DNA from: Candidatus Komeilibacteria bacterium RIFCSPHIGHO2_01_FULL_52_14 | GTDB taxonomy: Bacteria > Patescibacteriota > Patescibacteriia > UBA1558 > 2-01-FULL-52-15 | Length of the DNA: 14,050 nt | Reading direction: 5' to 3' | NCBI GenBank assembly: GCA_001818365.1 | Contig: MHKK01000001.1 | Location: 5,520-19,569 of the forward strand | Part shown: positions 12,288 through 14,050 of the stretch, one piece after another | How positions within the stretch are numbered: position 1 is the first letter of the stretch | How the letters are laid out: every line of letters starts with the position of its first letter | The notes under the pieces: model-generated | Seen by the model: the letters and a program-made list of their open reading frames with translations, nothing else | What the model was told of the DNA's origin: nothing | Database searches by the model: none | Program-made: the position numbers and the translations under genes

Positions 12288-13460
12288 ATGAAAAAAAGAA
12301 CATCAAAACGTGCGGTAACGAAAAAGCCCGCCGCGCGAAAATCAAAGGACTCATCGGCCCGTCCTCGGGTTCTTGACGCCGACTCCGTAGCCCGTCTGCT
12401 CGATAAAGGAATGTCGCGTAGTTTTGTTACCGAAAACGAGCTGGCGCGCGTTTTTGTGAATGTTGAGGACAATGTTGAATCATTTGAGGATTTTCTTGAT
12501 GAGCTGGAAACGGCAGGGGTGCAGGTGATAGCTATTGATGGAACGATTTTGGATCTGAGCGACGAGGATAAGACCGGCAAGCTTTTGAAAGATGCCGGCA
12601 TTGCTCGCGATAAGAAACGCATGGATCTTTCGGATATCTCCGCCGATTCGATACAAATGTATTTGCGCGAGATCGGCAAGGTACCGCTCTTGAGACAGGA
12701 GGAAGAAATCATGTACGCGAAACTGAAGGAACGGGGCGATGTTGAAGCGCGGAAGAAACTCGTTGAGGCAAACCTGCGGCTGGTCGTGAGCATTGCAAAA
12801 AAATTCACCGGTCGCTCACTCACGTTACTCGATCTGATACAAGAGGGGAATATCGGCCTGTTCCGCGCCGTTGATAAATTTGATTACCGCAAGGGGTATA
12901 AGTTTTCAACGTATGCGACGTGGTGGATCCGCCAGGCGATTACCCGCGCGCTTGCCGATCAGTCGCGCACGATCCGGATTCCGGTGCATATGGTTGAGAC
13001 CATCAACCGATTTCAGCAGGTTGAGCGCAGATTAATTCAGGATTTGGGGCGCGAGCCGTTACCCGAGGAAATCGCAGCGGAAATGGGTGAAGATCTTGAC
13101 AAAATCCGCCATATCATTAAGATTTCACAAGAAACGGTTTCGCTCGAAACGTCTGTCGGCGAAGACGATGAGGATTCGACTCTCGGTGATTTCATTGAAG
13201 ACGAGAGAACCATCACGCCAGATCGCGTCGCATCGCTGCAACTGCTCAAGGATCATGTGATGAACATCATCAAGGACTTGACGCCTCGCGAACAGAAAAT
13301 ACTTTCCATGCGATTCGGTTTAACCGACGGCGTCGCGCATACCCTGGAAGAAGTCGGACAGGAGTTCGGCGTTACCAGGGAACGCATCCGTCAGATCGAG
13401 GCCAAGGCGCTGGAGCGTATCCAGCAGCACGGCGACATGGGAAAGCTGAAGGACTATTAG
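12288..13460 (+). CDS. rpoD: Primary sigma factor (sigma-70)
   Basis: The housekeeping sigma subunit of RNA polymerase. At 390 aa it lacks the large non-conserved region of E. coli RpoD (613 aa). A Lys/Arg-rich N-terminus (1-28) precedes a region 1.1-like acidic segment (~30-100). Then come region 1.2 (119-150), region 2 (157-232, including DLIQEGNIGLFRAVDKFD and the -10-reading YATWWIRQAI), region 3 (233-283, PVHMVETINR), the 3.2 finger (~290-310, STLGDFIED) and region 4 (310-380), with the -35-reading helix-turn-helix TLEEVGQEFGVTRERIRQIEAKAL. All core determinants are intact. It lies 29 bp after dnaG and is probably cotranscribed with it. Confidence 0.97.
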   Translation: MKKRTSKRAVTKKPAARKSKDSSARPRVLDADSVARLLDKGMSRSFVTENELARVFVNVEDNVESFEDFLDELETAGVQVIAIDGTILDLSDEDKTGKLLKDAGIARDKKRMDLSDISADSIQMYLREIGKVPLLRQEEEIMYAKLKERGDVEARKKLVEANLRLVVSIAKKFTGRSLTLLDLIQEGNIGLFRAVDKFDYRKGYKFSTYATWWIRQAITRALADQSRTIRIPVHMVETINRFQQVERRLIQDLGREPLPEEIAAEMGEDLDKIRHIIKISQETVSLETSVGEDDEDSTLGDFIEDERTITPDRVASLQLLKDHVMNIIKDLTPREQKILSMRFGLTDGVAHTLEEVGQEFGVTRERIRQIEAKALERIQQHGDMGKLKDY

Positions 13461-13501
13461 TCCTCGACATCTGAGAGAGCTCTTATGTTGGGGCTTTGCA
13501 T

Positions 13502-13549
13502 GACAAGCACCGCGGGCTTGTCGTTCGAAGCTCTGGCACAAGTCAGAGC
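13502..13549. repeat. Two hairpins downstream of rpoD
   Basis: GACAAGC/GCTTGTC (13502-13508 with 13516-13522) and GCTCTG/CAGAGC (13530-13535 with 13544-13549), separated by GTTCGAA. No T-run follows, so they are not clear terminators. Their size and pairing resemble the double-hairpin inserts at 6058-6412. The remainder of 13461-13555 shows no gene. Confidence 0.5.
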
Positions 13550-13555
13550 GAATAC

Positions 13556-13619
13556 CGACGCGGGGTACCCGCCCGCAACGCCTCGCAAGCTCGGCTTGCG
13601 TGGCGGGCGGGGAGCAGCC
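13556..13619 (+). pseudogene. tRNA-fMet 5' fragment split by a hairpin
   Basis: 13556-13567 (CGACGCGGGGTA) plus 13612-13619 (GAGCAGCC) together equal 13886-13905 with no mismatch. The split falls between nucleotides 9 and 10 of the tRNA, just before the D-stem. The sequence after 13619 no longer matches the tRNA. Confidence 0.8.
13568..13611. repeat. 44-bp hairpin insert in tRNA-fMet fragment
   Basis: CCCGCCCGC/GCGGGCGGG (13568-13576 with 13603-13611) encloses CGCAAGC/GCTTGCG (13584-13590 with 13594-13600, loop TCG). The outer arms match the first hairpin of the tRNA-Ser T-loop insert (6058-6079). One flanking G makes the right boundary ambiguous by 1 bp. Confidence 0.8.
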
Positions 13620-13636
13620 ATTAAGAAAAGCGATAT

Positions 13637-13873
13637 ATGTATTATACGTATGTACTTTTAAGCTTAAAAGATCAGCGAATGTATATTGGTTTTTCGGAAG
13701 ATTTGCAGAAGCGTTTGGAGGAACACCACTCTGGAAGGGTTGCTGCTACAAGGTTGCGAAGGCCGTTACAGCTCATTTACTACGAAGCGGGCTTCTCACA
13801 AGAAAAAGCTATACAAAGAGAAAAATATTTTAAAACGGGTTTCGGTAGACGGTTCTTAAAAGAAAGAATATAA
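13637..13873 (+). CDS. GIY-YIG nuclease family protein, 78 aa
   Basis: A minimal GIY-YIG domain: the GIY-like strand is TYV (residues 4-6) and YIG is at 16-18 (MYIGFSEDLQKRLEEHHSG). R26, H30 and a downstream ERxK-like helix (AIQREKYFK, ~58-66) follow in family order. Stand-alone proteins of this size (UPF0213/YhbQ-like) are common in bacteria; known roles are few, and homing-endonuclease relatives cut DNA at specific sites. The GIY tripeptide reads TYV rather than G-I-Y, which is usual in this subfamily. The start is preceded only by an AGAAAAG stretch. It lies between a broken and a complete copy of the tRNA-fMet 5' end, raising the possibility that it is or was mobile. Confidence 0.9.
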   Translation: MYYTYVLLSLKDQRMYIGFSEDLQKRLEEHHSGRVAATRLRRPLQLIYYEAGFSQEKAIQREKYFKTGFGRRFLKERI

Positions 13874-13888
13874 TCAGTTCACGTGCGA

Positions 13889-13965
13889 CGCGGGGTAGAG
13901 CAGCCTGGTAGCTCGTGTGGCTCATAACCACAAGGTCGCGGGTTCAAATCCCGCCCCCGCTACCA
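13889..13965 (+). tRNA. Initiator tRNA-fMet, anticodon CAT
   Basis: 77 nt including the encoded CCA. The sequence is very close to E. coli tRNA-fMet through the D-arm (GAGC-AGCCTGGTA-GCTC) and has loop CTCATAA. Initiator features: an unpaired 1-72 position (C1 x U72; E. coli has C1 x A72) and A11-U24 in the D-stem. The anticodon stem is TGTGG/CCACA, so only two of the usual three consecutive G-C pairs next to the loop are present, the third being U29-A41. The T-arm is GCGGG-TTCAAAT-CCCGC. Confidence 0.96.
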
Positions 13966-13973
13966 CTCGACTC

Positions 13974-14032
13974 GCTTCGAATTACATTCGAAGCTCGCTC
14001 GCCGTTCAAGGTCCTGAGGGCCTTTCAGGCCC
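13974..14032. repeat. Hairpin pair downstream of tRNA-fMet
   Basis: GCTTCGAAT/ATTCGAAGC (13974-13982 with 13986-13994, loop TAC) and GGGCCT/AGGCCC (14018-14023 with 14027-14032, loop TTC). The preceding TCGACTCGCT also occurs at 5923-5932. Weak T-content follows, so either tRNA 3' processing/termination or another member of the hairpin-repeat group. Confidence 0.55.
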
Positions 14033-14050
14033 GAATGGGCGGTTTCATCC

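Larger units (their letters stand above)
13556..13905 (+). mobile_element. Candidate GIY-YIG cassette between tRNA-fMet direct repeats
   Basis: The 20-nt sequence CGACGCGGGGTAGAGCAGCC, covering the first 17 nt of tRNA-fMet, occurs intact at 13886-13905. It also occurs at 13556-13619 in two parts separated by a hairpin. Between the copies lie 266 bp containing only a GIY-YIG gene. The arrangement fits insertion of a small cassette into the tRNA-fMet 5' region with the tRNA rebuilt on the far side. No integrase or transposase is present, so mobility would depend on the GIY-YIG nuclease or another source. Confidence 0.45.

Noticed and set aside
13600..13833. 77-aa frame overlapping the GIY-YIG gene
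   Set aside because: An alternative frame starting inside the hairpin, with no domain; the GIY-YIG frame is clearly the coding one.

Overview
The window is a gene-dense piece of a bacterial chromosome. It is most consistent with a Patescibacteria/CPR-type organism, although the sequence alone does not fix the lineage. Pointers are the small lineage-restricted membrane proteins, a short sigma-70 (390 aa), an archaeal/eukaryote-type prolyl-tRNA synthetase, a free-standing mini GIY-YIG protein, scarce Shine-Dalgarno sequences and many GC-rich intergenic palindromes. TGA is used as an ordinary stop, so this is not a lineage that recodes UGA.

Layout. (1) 1-3495, plus strand: an operon with a partial upstream gene, a 161-aa membrane protein, a Tic20/DUF4870-like protein, PEP synthase (ppsA) and an 81-aa unknown, closed by a bidirectional terminator. 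(2) 3565-5832, minus strand: a 313-aa membrane/helical protein with its own promoter; a scrap of an ABC-transporter ATPase C-terminus; then an overlapping mini-operon of a 50-aa two-TM protein (start 5832), DUF167, DUF1653 and a zinc-ribbon Nudix hydrolase. (3) 5833-6500, minus strand: a tRNA island rich in hairpins, with an intact tRNA-Ser(GGA) driven by a near-consensus promoter at 6472-6500. (4) 6525-9131, plus strand: an RRM protein with a long structured leader, a DUF4199-like membrane protein with a dyad around its promoter, and proS. (5) 9285-10070: HU and a convergent 104-aa unknown with back-to-back terminators. (6) 10321-13460, plus strand: dnaG-rpoD, the core of the macromolecular-synthesis operon, behind a structured leader. 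(7) 13461-14050: a tRNA-fMet 5' fragment, a GIY-YIG gene, the complete initiator tRNA and more hairpins.

The main discovery concerns the palindromes. Around the intact tRNA-Ser lie the dispersed pieces of a second tRNA-Ser (6038-6429, minus). Its D-loop, anticodon loop and T-loop are each interrupted by a 43-62 bp insert made of exactly two abutting hairpins. Removing the inserts restores canonical tRNA-Ser loop sequences. The intact tRNA-Ser sits inside a further hairpin at the variable-arm position. At 13556-13619 a 20-nt copy of the 5' end of tRNA-fMet is split by a 44-bp hairpin whose terminal arms (CCCGCCCG/CGGGCGGG) match those of the T-loop insert. The uninterrupted site is visible 330 bp downstream. 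Together these look like a family of very short mobile hairpin elements, comparable to mitochondrial double-hairpin elements, that inserts into tRNA sequences. A GIY-YIG gene lies between the two tRNA-fMet copies.

Functionally the window combines central carbon metabolism (ppsA), replication and transcription initiation (dnaG, rpoD), the nucleoid (HU), translation (proS, two tRNAs), RNA binding (RRM) and small housekeeping genes.
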